Source of the DNA: Leptospira venezuelensis
GTDB lineage: Bacteria; Spirochaetota; Leptospiria; Leptospirales; Leptospiraceae
Assembly: GCF_002150035.1 (NCBI RefSeq)
Contig: NZ_NETS01000010.1
Span: forward strand, 1,612,001 to 1,676,000
Reading direction: 5' to 3'
DNA: 64,000 nucleotides
The translations under genes and the position numbers were made by a program. Below the pieces are notes generated by a model that saw nothing but the letters and a program-made list of their open reading frames with translations, was not told the origin of the DNA and ran no database searches. Shown piece by piece: positions 1-7,865 of the stretch. Position 1 is the stretch's first letter. Each line of letters starts with the position of its first letter.

Positions 1-2337
1 GCAAACGATAACTCCATTCAGATTGATGATAATATCTACGATGTAAAAGAAACAATCATCATTGGTATCGCGCTCACTATCGTAGTGGTGCTTCTGTTCT
101 TAGGAAGTGTAAGATCTACGATCATTACTGGACTTGCGTTACCTAACTCACTTTTAGGCGCGTTCATTTTAATGGCGGTTGCTGGATTTACAGTAAACGT
201 AATGACACTTCTTGCATTGAGCTTGGCCGTGGGACTTCTCATCGACGATGCAATTGTGGTCAGGGAAAATATTTTCCGACATAGAGAGATGGGTAAAACT
301 GCAAGAGAAGCTTCTACAGAAGGTACTAAGGAAGTAACATTAGCGGTAATCGCGACCACTATGACAGTGATCGCTGTATTCTTACCGATTGCGTTTGTAA
401 GTGGTGTAGTCGGACAGTTCTTAAGAGAATTTGGACTAACAGTTTGTTTTGCTCTTTTAATCTCTCTTTATGACGCACTTACGATCGCTCCAATGCTATC
501 TGCTTATTTTGGTGGAAAAATTTCTGGATCACATGCGCAAGGAGCTCATGGACATTCCTCTCCAGAGTTCTTAAGTGTTCCTACAGAGGGAAAGAAAAAG
601 AAGAAGAATAATGAAACCACTACCTTGGAAGAGATTGCGTTCTCTAAGATCAGGGCGCAAGAGGCTCCGAAAGGAATCATTTCCAGAGTGTTCTCTGCAT
701 TATTCGAACTCTTGAAGCTTGTATTCGGGTTCTTAGGAAGAATTCTTTCTCCTGTTGAGAAGGGATTGGATTCGATCTTATCTGGATTTAACGTATTCCA
801 AACTTGGTTAGAAAATATTTACGCAAGCGTTCTAAAGTTTACCTTAAAACGTCCAGTGTTCATATTAAGCAGTGCGGTTTTGATCTTCGTTGCTAGTTTG
901 ATGCTGACCAAGTATATTCCGAAAACATTCTTACCTGCTCAGGACCAAGGAAAATTCCAAGTCACTTTGGACATGCCTCCTGGAACTTCCGTGCAAAAAA
1001 TGGCGGAGATCGCTCAAGAAGCATATAAAGAGATATCTTCTCATAAAGAAGTTAAATTGGTAGCTATGTTCAATACAAACAGGACAGCGACTATGTTCGT
1101 GGAGATGATCCCAGCGAAAGAAAGGAACATGAACACTTCTCAGTTCAAAGACCTTCTTCGTAAAGAATTGGAATCATTCTCTTATGCGAATCCTATCGTT
1201 AAAGATATAGATAACGTGGGTGGAGGACAAAGACCTTTCACTCTGGTCGTAAGCGGACAGAACGGAAAAGTTGTAGAAGAATATTCCAGAAAACTTTTCG
1301 AAAAATTAAGAGAATCTAAAGCACTTCTGGACGTGGACACAAGTTATAGAGCTGGTGCACCTGAATTCAGAGTCGTACCAGACCGTCAAAGAGAAGTTCT
1401 GCTTGGAATTCCGGGAACTGTGATCGGATCCGAATTAAGAACATTGGTAGAAGGAACTACTCCTGCAGTCTATCGAGAGAACGGAGTGGAATACGATATT
1501 CGTGTTCGATTAAAAGAAGGCCAGAGAGATTTGAAGGATAACTTTTATAATTCTTTCGTTCCTAACTTTAACAACATGATGATCCCGATCCAAAACGTTG
1601 CTAGAGCAGAAGAGACAACTGGTCTTGCTACTATCAACCGTATGAACAGAAACCAATCAGTGGAGATCTATGCAGATGTAAATCCGGATGGACCAGGTAT
1701 GGGTGGAGCAATGGAAGAAGTAGCAAAACTTACTCAAACAGAATTGCCGCTTCCTCCGGGAGTTCGTATCGGATATACCGGACAGGCCGAGAACTTTAAG
1801 GAGATGGGAACTTCTCTCGGGATAGCAATGGGACTTGGTGTGTTATTCATCTATATGGTTCTTGCTTCCTTGTATGAAAGTTTTATCACACCTATTGCGA
1901 TCATGTTGGTTCTCCCACTGGCACTTTGCGGAGCGTTTATCGCTCTATTCTTAACCCAAAAATCCTTGGATATATTCTCCATGATCGGGCTAATCATGCT
2001 CATCGGGGTGGCCACCAAGAACTCGATCTTACTCGTGGACTTCACGAACCAGCTCATACAAAGAGGTGTGGAAATGAAAGAAGCGATTATAGAAGCAGGA
2101 AGAGAACGTCTTCGTCCTATCCTAATGACTTCATTCGCTTTGATCGCGGGTATGGCTCCTATCGCGATTGGACTAAACGAAGCATCCAAACAAAGGACAA
2201 GTATGGGGGTCGCGATCATAGGCGGATTGATCTCTTCTACCGTTCTTACGTTAGTAGTGGTTCCGGCTGCATTCTCCTATATAGAGAAGTTGAACAATCT
2301 GGTCCGTAGAAATTCTCCGGATCCGGATGCGCGATAA
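1..2337 (+). CDS. RND multidrug/solute efflux transporter, 3' part (5' end outside window)
   Basis: The reading frame is open from base 1, so the N-terminal third (roughly 325 residues by comparison with AcrB) lies upstream. The 778 visible codons show RND features. An Asp-Asp pair in LLIDDAIVVREN (about residues 80-90) matches the TM4 proton-relay motif. A periplasmic loop is followed by the C-terminal TM bundle with GVATKNSILLVDF and GRERLRPILMT. Family role: proton-driven export from the inner membrane or periplasm with a periplasmic adaptor and outer-membrane channel, which must be encoded outside this window. The linker between the two halves (nt about 520-840) is about 107 residues, much longer than in AcrB, and carries a Lys/Asn-rich patch. 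Two TetR genes follow directly. Substrate unknown. Confidence 0.92.
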   Translation, partial: ANDNSIQIDDNIYDVKETIIIGIALTIVVVLLFLGSVRSTIITGLALPNSLLGAFILMAVAGFTVNVMTLLALSLAVGLLIDDAIVVRENIFRHREMGKTAREASTEGTKEVTLAVIATTMTVIAVFLPIAFVSGVVGQFLREFGLTVCFALLISLYDALTIAPMLSAYFGGKISGSHAQGAHGHSSPEFLSVPTEGKKKKKNNETTTLEEIAFSKIRAQEAPKGIISRVFSALFELLKLVFGFLGRILSPVEKGLDSILSGFNVFQTWLENIYASVLKFTLKRPVFILSSAVLIFVASLMLTKYIPKTFLPAQDQGKFQVTLDMPPGTSVQKMAEIAQEAYKEISSHKEVKLVAMFNTNRTATMFVEMIPAKERNMNTSQFKDLLRKELESFSYANPIVKDIDNVGGGQRPFTLVVSGQNGKVVEEYSRKLFEKLRESKALLDVDTSYRAGAPEFRVVPDRQREVLLGIPGTVIGSELRTLVEGTTPAVYRENGVEYDIRVRLKEGQRDLKDNFYNSFVPNFNNMMIPIQNVARAEETTGLATINRMNRNQSVEIYADVNPDGPGMGGAMEEVAKLTQTELPLPPGVRIGYTGQAENFKEMGTSLGIAMGLGVLFIYMVLASLYESFITPIAIMLVLPLALCGAFIALFLTQKSLDIFSMIGLIMLIGVATKNSILLVDFTNQLIQRGVEMKEAIIEAGRERLRPILMTSFALIAGMAPIAIGLNEASKQRTSMGVAIIGGLISSTVLTLVVVPAAFSYIEKLNNLVRRNSPDPDAR

Positions 2338-2342
2338 ATATC

Positions 2343-2948
2343 ATGAACTTCACCGAGAAAAAAAATCGGCTCCGAGTTTTACTCGGGGCATCTCGGGTCT
2401 TTCAACGAAAAGGTTATGCGAAAACTAGAATGGAGGACTTGGTAGAAGAGTCCAAAATCGGAAAAAAGACCTTATACGAATATTATTCGAATAAAGAAGA
2501 AGTTTTAAAGGCTGCTGCAGAGTATCGCCAAACCAAAGCCGCCTTTAAGCTTAAAAGAATTCGAAATAATAGGGCTCTAGACTTCTCTAAACGATTTGTG
2601 AAGATGAGCAAGGAACTATTGGATGTTTGTAAGCCAGGCCATTTCGCATTATGGAAGGAATTGCAGGATCAAATTCCCGAAATATGGAGAATGGTGAAGG
2701 CCAAAAGAGTCCAATTAATAGATACTGAAATTGAAAGCTTATTGGAAGAGGGGAAAAAATTAGGAGAATTCAGAGCGGACTTAAGGCCCGACTTGTTCAT
2801 CATGGCATTAATCGCCTGTTCAGATGCGATTTACAAGTGGGAACAAAGCCCGACCGAGCGTCGGGCCAATATATCCGAACTGGACAATATTTTTCTTTAT
2901 GGCATAATACGCAGAGGAAAGGAGACGTTAAAATCGTCTTTAGATTGA
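2343..2948 (+). CDS. TetR/AcrR-family transcriptional regulator (first of two paralogues)
   Basis: This 201-residue protein has an N-terminal TetR helix-turn-helix at about residues 12-58 (FQRKGYAKTRMEDL, then KKTLYEYYSNKEEVL), followed by an all-helical ligand-binding/dimerisation region. It starts 5 nt after the RND stop without a clear Shine-Dalgarno sequence, which suggests translational coupling to the pump gene. TetR proteins usually repress neighbouring pump genes, so autoregulation of the efflux operon is the simplest inference. Its last 20 residues (ELDNIFLYGIIRR) closely match those of the next gene, so the two are paralogues from a tandem duplication. Confidence 0.9.
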   Translation: MNFTEKKNRLRVLLGASRVFQRKGYAKTRMEDLVEESKIGKKTLYEYYSNKEEVLKAAAEYRQTKAAFKLKRIRNNRALDFSKRFVKMSKELLDVCKPGHFALWKELQDQIPEIWRMVKAKRVQLIDTEIESLLEEGKKLGEFRADLRPDLFIMALIACSDAIYKWEQSPTERRANISELDNIFLYGIIRRGKETLKSSLD

Positions 2949-2982
2949 AAAATCGTTTCCTAAGCGGAAGGGGGATAATAAA

Positions 2983-3600
2983 GTGCACAGCGCCGTGGAA
3001 CAAGAACTAACCCAAGAGAAGGACGAAGTCCGAGAGAGAATATTCGAAAAATCGTTCGAGCTATTTTTACGATACGGTTTTGCGAAAACTCGAATGGAAG
3101 AGATCGCTCGAACTCTTAGGATCAGTCGTAAAACACTTTATAAACACTTCGCCAATAAGCATGAATTGTTAAAAGAAGTGATGACTGATAAACATCTCAG
3201 AATTCACGGCAGGATCGAAGGTATCTTCCAAGACCCTGACAAATCCATTAAAGAAAAGATCCAATCAATGAGAGGTTGCCTCTCTTCCGAAATCCCTCAC
3301 GGAATGAATGAATTTTTAAGAGAGATCCGAGACCAAGCACCGGATATTTGGAAACAAATCCAGTCTCTTAAAGAAAAAAATATCAACAGAACAATGAGAA
3401 AGATGATCGAGACTGGCATCAAGAACGGTGAAATTCGCTCTGATGTAAATCCTGATATCGTACTTCTCATTCACTCTGCAGCATCGGAAGCAATGTTCGA
3501 TCCGAACTTCTTAGCACAGACTCCATATTCGATCCGAGATCTGGTCCAAGAGCTGGACAATATTATCTTTTACGGGATCGTAAAAAGAGAAGATATCTAA
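2983..3600 (+). CDS. TetR/AcrR-family transcriptional regulator (second of two paralogues)
   Basis: This 205-residue protein starts at GTG, 8 nt after a strong purine-rich ribosome-binding site (ggaaggggg, 2966-2974). The HTH region at about residues 25-70 contains FLRYGFAKTRMEEI and RKTLYKHFANKHELL. The C-terminus (ELDNIIFYGIVKR) matches the preceding TetR protein. It lies 34 nt downstream of that gene on the same strand and is probably co-transcribed with the RND pump. Two adjacent TetR paralogues behind one pump suggest either two effectors or subfunctionalised repressors. No operator can be assigned because the pump promoter is outside the window. Confidence 0.9.
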   Translation: MHSAVEQELTQEKDEVRERIFEKSFELFLRYGFAKTRMEEIARTLRISRKTLYKHFANKHELLKEVMTDKHLRIHGRIEGIFQDPDKSIKEKIQSMRGCLSSEIPHGMNEFLREIRDQAPDIWKQIQSLKEKNINRTMRKMIETGIKNGEIRSDVNPDIVLLIHSAASEAMFDPNFLAQTPYSIRDLVQELDNIIFYGIVKREDI

Positions 3601-3620
3601 AGCAGGAAAACTTTTCACTT

Positions 3621-6041
3621 TTGATCATATTCTTTTTTTTTGCCGGATGGATCTTATCTTCAACATTCTTATTTTTCCTTTTTAAAAGGCTTAAAGGCCC
3701 AGGAAGAATAGGGACAGTTCTTTTATCTGTAGTATCCCCTTTACTATACATGGGGATTATTTCCTTTCTACTTACTATACTTGGGATTTACAGTATTGGA
3801 AAAATTATCATTTCTTTATATGTACTCTCCACTCTTTCGATTATTTATACATTTGTTCATAGAAAAGAAGAAACATGTAAATCGTTTAGACTCGAAATAA
3901 AAAAACCAGAACTTATATTTATCATTTTATTCTCCTTTGTTGCCTTATATCTTTATGCAGGATTTCCCACTTGGTATTTGGATGGAGGAAGGGACCCCGG
4001 ACTTTATACGATTTTTGGCATTAATATCTCAAAAAATGGAGGCTTATATTTAGAAATTTCTGATACCAAATTGATAAGTGAAACTTTCGGCCAAGCTGTG
4101 CGCCTAGACTTTCCTTCCATTCATTATAGCTTTCTAGAAGGATTTTCAAATTCAGAAGATCATAGATCACCTGACTTTTTTCATTTGGTGCCTGCTTACT
4201 TTGCGATTGGGTATGATCTTTTCGGAATGGATGGATTATTTCGGGTAAATTCTATCTTCGGTTATTTTTCAGTTTTCTTTTTTTATTTAATCGTTAGAAA
4301 AATTTTAGATCCTGTTTCGGCGATTTTTGCAATCATATTATATGTATTGAATGTTTCTCAACTTTGGAACGTTAGATCAGTTTTGACTGAAACGTTTTCT
4401 CAGTTTCTAATTCTTTTTACGGTATACTCCATTCAAACATTCTTTCGAGAAACGAACAAGTGGGTTTATTCGCTGATCGGAGTATGTTTCGGGCTTTCGC
4501 TTTTTGCTAGGGTAGATTCTTATCTATATTTCCCCGTTATTGTTTTATATTCCGTGTTCGTTCTCTTGTTTTCTGAAAAGTATTTTAAAAATACTTTATA
4601 TTTTATATTTACATTCCTTGTTTTAAATATTTTATCCTTGGTTTATGCTTATTTTTATTCAAGAGTGTATATGGCTCACCTCTGGGAAAGGGGGTTTTTG
4701 GAAATTGTCCTGACTCTTTCGCTGATTTCTATATTTGTTCTGATGTTAGAAATTTCTCTTTGGCGGAATAAAGGGGTTTTAGATAAAATTAGAGGGATAT
4801 ATCATAAAAATATAAAATTCATTCGACTTTTCTTTTTTATGTCAATTTCCGCGTTAGGGATTTACGCATATTTTATTCGCCCAGAAATCCAAGCAAAAAT
4901 ATTCAGTGGTATTCAGCCCGGAAGTTTTTTTGCGTTAAATTCTCTTCCCATTTTTTTGTGGTATGTTCCTGTTTGGCTGTTTATCTTTCTCCCTTTCGCT
5001 TTAGATACTTATCTTATTCGTAAAAACAAATCTCATTCGATATTTTTATTTTTACTCGGAACATTTCTGTTGGTATCTTATTTATTAAACCCTAGTATTG
5101 CAGCGGACCACTTATGGGCTTCGCGAAGATGGATGCTATTTTCCATTCCTTTTGCAATATTAGGGTCTTTAGTCGGAATTCGGAATATTCCAATATCTAA
5201 TAGAACAATTAAACTTTTAGTTTTGCTCGTTTTTGGAGGAGCCGCTACCATTCACACATATTGGAGATCAAAATTAATTCTATCACAATCAATGATGGAA
5301 GGTTATGTGAAAGGGTATGAAAATTTTGTCCAAGGACCATCAGATGGAGAGTCAATCTACTTTACTAATAAGGTTCAAATCGCTTCCCCTCTTCGTTATA
5401 TTTACGGAAAGAATATATTTTTGATAAACGATTCGGAAGAATTTATAAGGCGAGTCCCTGATCTACTGACAAAAAGGAAAAATATTTATATTATCCAAAA
5501 TGGAGATTTGTCCGGATCAAGTGCCAAGCTGAAATTTTCTTTAACTGGGGATCTCCAGTTATCGGGCCTTTTTCCAGATGAATCTATATATAGATTTCCA
5601 GAATTTTTATATAAAAAAAATTTAAATTACCAAATTTATAAGATTGAGAAGAGTAAAAAAGCCGAAGAGCCTGATCCAATTCAATTTGAGTGGATCCCAG
5701 GAGAATCTGGCTTTTTGTCTTCTGGCGGAAAAACCAATGAGGATGGAACAATTTCTGCAACAAGGCACGAAGGTAATTTAGTTTATGGTCCTTTTTTGAC
5801 ACTTTCTAAAGGTAAGTATAGATTAGATTATTCAGGCAGAAATTTAGATCATGCTAAATTTGATGTAGCTTATAATAAAGGATTATCTCTTTTGTCTCCG
5901 CAAGAAAAAGGAGAAGTTCCCAACTCCAAAACCTTACTGTTTGAAATTACAAATTCGGTTATAGATGATGTCGAGTTCAGAGTATTTGTAGCAGGCAAAT
6001 CAGGAGTCCAGATCCAAAGAATTTTTCTAAAAAGAATTTAA
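3621..6041 (+). CDS. Large polytopic membrane protein, GT-C glycosyltransferase-like
   Basis: This 806-residue protein has about ten or more hydrophobic segments over residues 1-530. A first extracytoplasmic loop contains DGGRDPGLYTIFG, resembling the acidic first loop of GT-C (PMT/ArnT-like) glycosyltransferases. The last ~270 residues form a soluble, probably periplasmic domain. The start is TTG, 20 nt after the TetR stop, and no in-frame ATG lies nearby. Its base composition is visibly more AT-rich than the RND and TetR genes before it, with long T and A runs, which fits later acquisition. GT-C membership is inferred from topology and the loop, not from a decisive motif. Confidence 0.6.
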   Translation: MIIFFFFAGWILSSTFLFFLFKRLKGPGRIGTVLLSVVSPLLYMGIISFLLTILGIYSIGKIIISLYVLSTLSIIYTFVHRKEETCKSFRLEIKKPELIFIILFSFVALYLYAGFPTWYLDGGRDPGLYTIFGINISKNGGLYLEISDTKLISETFGQAVRLDFPSIHYSFLEGFSNSEDHRSPDFFHLVPAYFAIGYDLFGMDGLFRVNSIFGYFSVFFFYLIVRKILDPVSAIFAIILYVLNVSQLWNVRSVLTETFSQFLILFTVYSIQTFFRETNKWVYSLIGVCFGLSLFARVDSYLYFPVIVLYSVFVLLFSEKYFKNTLYFIFTFLVLNILSLVYAYFYSRVYMAHLWERGFLEIVLTLSLISIFVLMLEISLWRNKGVLDKIRGIYHKNIKFIRLFFFMSISALGIYAYFIRPEIQAKIFSGIQPGSFFALNSLPIFLWYVPVWLFIFLPFALDTYLIRKNKSHSIFLFLLGTFLLVSYLLNPSIAADHLWASRRWMLFSIPFAILGSLVGIRNIPISNRTIKLLVLLVFGGAATIHTYWRSKLILSQSMMEGYVKGYENFVQGPSDGESIYFTNKVQIASPLRYIYGKNIFLINDSEEFIRRVPDLLTKRKNIYIIQNGDLSGSSAKLKFSLTGDLQLSGLFPDESIYRFPEFLYKKNLNYQIYKIEKSKKAEEPDPIQFEWIPGESGFLSSGGKTNEDGTISATRHEGNLVYGPFLTLSKGKYRLDYSGRNLDHAKFDVAYNKGLSLLSPQEKGEVPNSKTLLFEITNSVIDDVEFRVFVAGKSGVQIQRIFLKRI

Positions 6042-6130
6042 TATAAAAAGTAATGTCCTTAAATTCGCATCGATTGATATAATAATCAGAGCCTCAAAAG
6101 CTAATTTTACAATTTGTTGAAGGATTAAAA

Positions 6131-6394
6131 ATGAAATACGTATACTTACATCTAATACTAATGTTTCTCACCTGTAGTATTTTCGCCGGGGATAGGGAGA
6201 AGGGAGAAAAATGCACTGCAGATATTCAATGCGGTTTTGGAATGCAATGCACCGGTGGAGTTTGTACTAAAAAACCTGAATTTGACCACGGCAGCGGAAA
6301 ATCAGGAAACGAATGTTTTTCGGATGCCGATTGTATCGGTTCTGGGTCTTGTGTTAGAGGAACGTACGGCAAAAAACATTGCACAGGCAACTAG
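6131..6394 (+). CDS. Small secreted cysteine-rich protein
   Basis: This 87-residue protein has a signal peptide (MKYVYLHLILMFLTCSIFA, predicted cut before GDREK). The mature part has eight cysteines in two modules: C-x5-C-x5-C-x4-C at about residues 29-46 and C-x5-C-x5-C-x9-C at about residues 62-84. The pattern (CTADIQC, CFSDADC) resembles small disulfide-rich Dickkopf-like or extracellular Cys-rich repeats. It probably folds in the periplasm or outside the cell with four disulfides. The ribosome-binding site is tgaaggatt, and a hairpin begins at its stop codon. No specific function is recognised. Confidence 0.75.
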   Translation: MKYVYLHLILMFLTCSIFAGDREKGEKCTADIQCGFGMQCTGGVCTKKPEFDHGSGKSGNECFSDADCIGSGSCVRGTYGKKHCTGN

Positions 6395-6419
6395 ATTGGA
6401 GGTTTAGTCTCCAATCTAG
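6391..6419. terminator. Perfect 11-bp inverted repeat at the stop of the Cys-rich gene
   Basis: ctagattggag (6391-6401) pairs with ctccaatctag (6409-6419) around a 7-nt loop, and the stem contains the stop codon. There is only a weak T tract downstream, so it could end transcription or stabilise the 3' end of the mRNA. Confidence 0.6.
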
Positions 6420-6498
6420 TTCTAAAAGAATGTCATATTCCGGAAATTTTGAAAAACGAAATAGAACCCTCGAAAGCAAAATTTATCGTCAAAAATAA

Positions 6499-6669
6499 CC
6501 CCAAGAAAAGCAAAAGGAAAATGTTACCACAATGTTCGAACACAGGGCTATAGATGTGTACATTGAAGGAGGTCCAACTATAGATAAAATAAAGTCAATT
6601 GATCCTGGATGGTGGGATAAGAATAATTACACTCCTGTGAAAGAAATTGATGGAGTCAAAGTTGATTGA
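6499..6669 (+). pseudogene. Possible remnant of a larger gene's 3' end / small ORF
   Basis: The frame is open from 6499, with the first ATG at 6532, and gives 45 residues from that ATG (MFEHRAIDVYIEGG ... DPGWWDK ... EIDGVKVD). The codon before 6499 is a stop and there is no good ribosome-binding site. The composition looks protein-like (Trp pair, Gly-Gly-Pro, charged end) rather than random AT-rich sequence. Its end overlaps the start of the next membrane-protein gene by about 20 nt, as in coupled pairs. It may be the decayed tail of a longer, lost gene or a genuine small protein. No homologue recognised. Confidence 0.3.
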
Positions 6670-7609
6670 TCTTAAAAAGTTTATCTCAGTTTTTTATTTT
6701 TTAATCAGGGCTTTTATTGCAGTATTATTTCTAACTTATGCAATTCATAGTTGGCAATGGAAAGATAATTTTGGAATAACATTCCCTTCTATTGTACTGG
6801 TTTGCAAATTGATATTTGGCTCAATCAGCTATCTTCTGCTTTCTATTTTTGGAATTATCTATAATACTCAGCTATTCGGATATTCAAAAGTAATTTTCAA
6901 AACATTGTCAGTTGCAGCGTTCTCCTTATGCGTCGTTTGCTTCTTCGCGGAATTTCCAGATATTCCGATTTTACATTTTCTCCTTCTTGGGGTTTTAGTT
7001 TTTGAATCTATTCTTGCAATAAAATCCCTCGCGTTTCCCACAAAGAGAAAAAGCTCTGCTCAATTTAATACACCAACTTATAACAACTTTTTTTTGATTT
7101 TCTTGATTATTCCCATTATTTCATCTGGAATTTTCTCTAGACAAATTCTACTATTCATTCAAGAAATAGGAGTCAAGGAACAACTAAGTATAAATGAGCT
7201 TCGTGTTCAATTTATAGATAATAACGGAAAGTTAATACAACTTAAAAGTAAAATTGATATCTGCAAGCTACCAAAATTTCCAGTTAGTGTCAGCCATTTC
7301 GCCAAATTAAAGATAGATTGGAATTGCAATTATAAAATTGAGGAAATTGAGATTTCAAGATGTAAGGATGATTTTGCTAACTATTATATCAAAGGAAACA
7401 TTGGATTGTCGGAAAAAGAATTTCTTTTCGAAATTCCTTCAGGGGAGTCAAAACTCAAGATAGACTTTCCACAAATTATTTCTAATAATGTTATAATTCA
7501 ATATGAATCTGCGAATAGAGATAAAATACCTTTTTTGAATATTAAAATCGCAAAGCGGAAGCATAGGTGGCGAACTTCTGATTCAGATATGATAACTTGT
7601 CTTGATTGA
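6647..7609 (+). CDS. Hypothetical membrane protein with a soluble C-terminal domain
   Basis: This 320-residue protein has TTG (6647) and ATG (6650) as adjacent possible starts. Residues about 10-115 form four hydrophobic segments, with a fifth at about 145-165. The remaining ~150 residues are soluble and probably extracytoplasmic, rich in Lys/Ile/Asn, with three Cys (DICKLP, WNCNY, SRCKDD). It overlaps the small ORF upstream and is AT-rich compared with the leuA gene that follows. A terminator for the opposite strand lies downstream. Function not recognised. Because it overlaps the tail of an apparently decayed gene, a partner or immunity role is possible but speculative. Confidence 0.6.
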   Translation: MMESKLIDLKKFISVFYFLIRAFIAVLFLTYAIHSWQWKDNFGITFPSIVLVCKLIFGSISYLLLSIFGIIYNTQLFGYSKVIFKTLSVAAFSLCVVCFFAEFPDIPILHFLLLGVLVFESILAIKSLAFPTKRKSSAQFNTPTYNNFFLIFLIIPIISSGIFSRQILLFIQEIGVKEQLSINELRVQFIDNNGKLIQLKSKIDICKLPKFPVSVSHFAKLKIDWNCNYKIEEIEISRCKDDFANYYIKGNIGLSEKEFLFEIPSGESKLKIDFPQIISNNVIIQYESANRDKIPFLNIKIAKRKHRWRTSDSDMITCLD

Positions 7610-7744
7610 AGGCGGGATTAGTATAGTGGTCTGAATCGATTTCGATAGATACTTCTGCTAACTGTTTTCGGAAGATACACACCTCCCTTTTAATCAGAGC
7701 GATATTCGAATGTTTAAAAATTAAATTGTAAACGAACACATATC

Positions 7745-7790
7745 AAAAAAGAAAAACGAAAGGAAAGTATAGGGTATATATACTTTCCTT
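7745..7790 (-). terminator. Rho-independent terminator of the leuA-type gene
   Basis: A perfect 12-bp stem (7760-7771 with 7779-7790) surrounds a 7-nt loop. Read on the minus strand, it is followed by a T-rich run (complement of 7745-7759). It lies 76 nt after the stop of the minus-strand synthase gene. Confidence 0.85.
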
Positions 7791-7865
7791 GCTGCTTTCC
7801 TGAAATTTTTCAAAATCTAAATTTGAAAGTAGATTATCAAACGCTTTATAAAAAGGTGATAAATA

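Noticed and set aside
7614..7690. tRNA-like 5' arm (gcgggattagtatagtggt)
   Set aside because: It resembles the start of a tRNA gene, but I could not find matching anticodon and T arms or an acceptor 3' strand within 80 nt.
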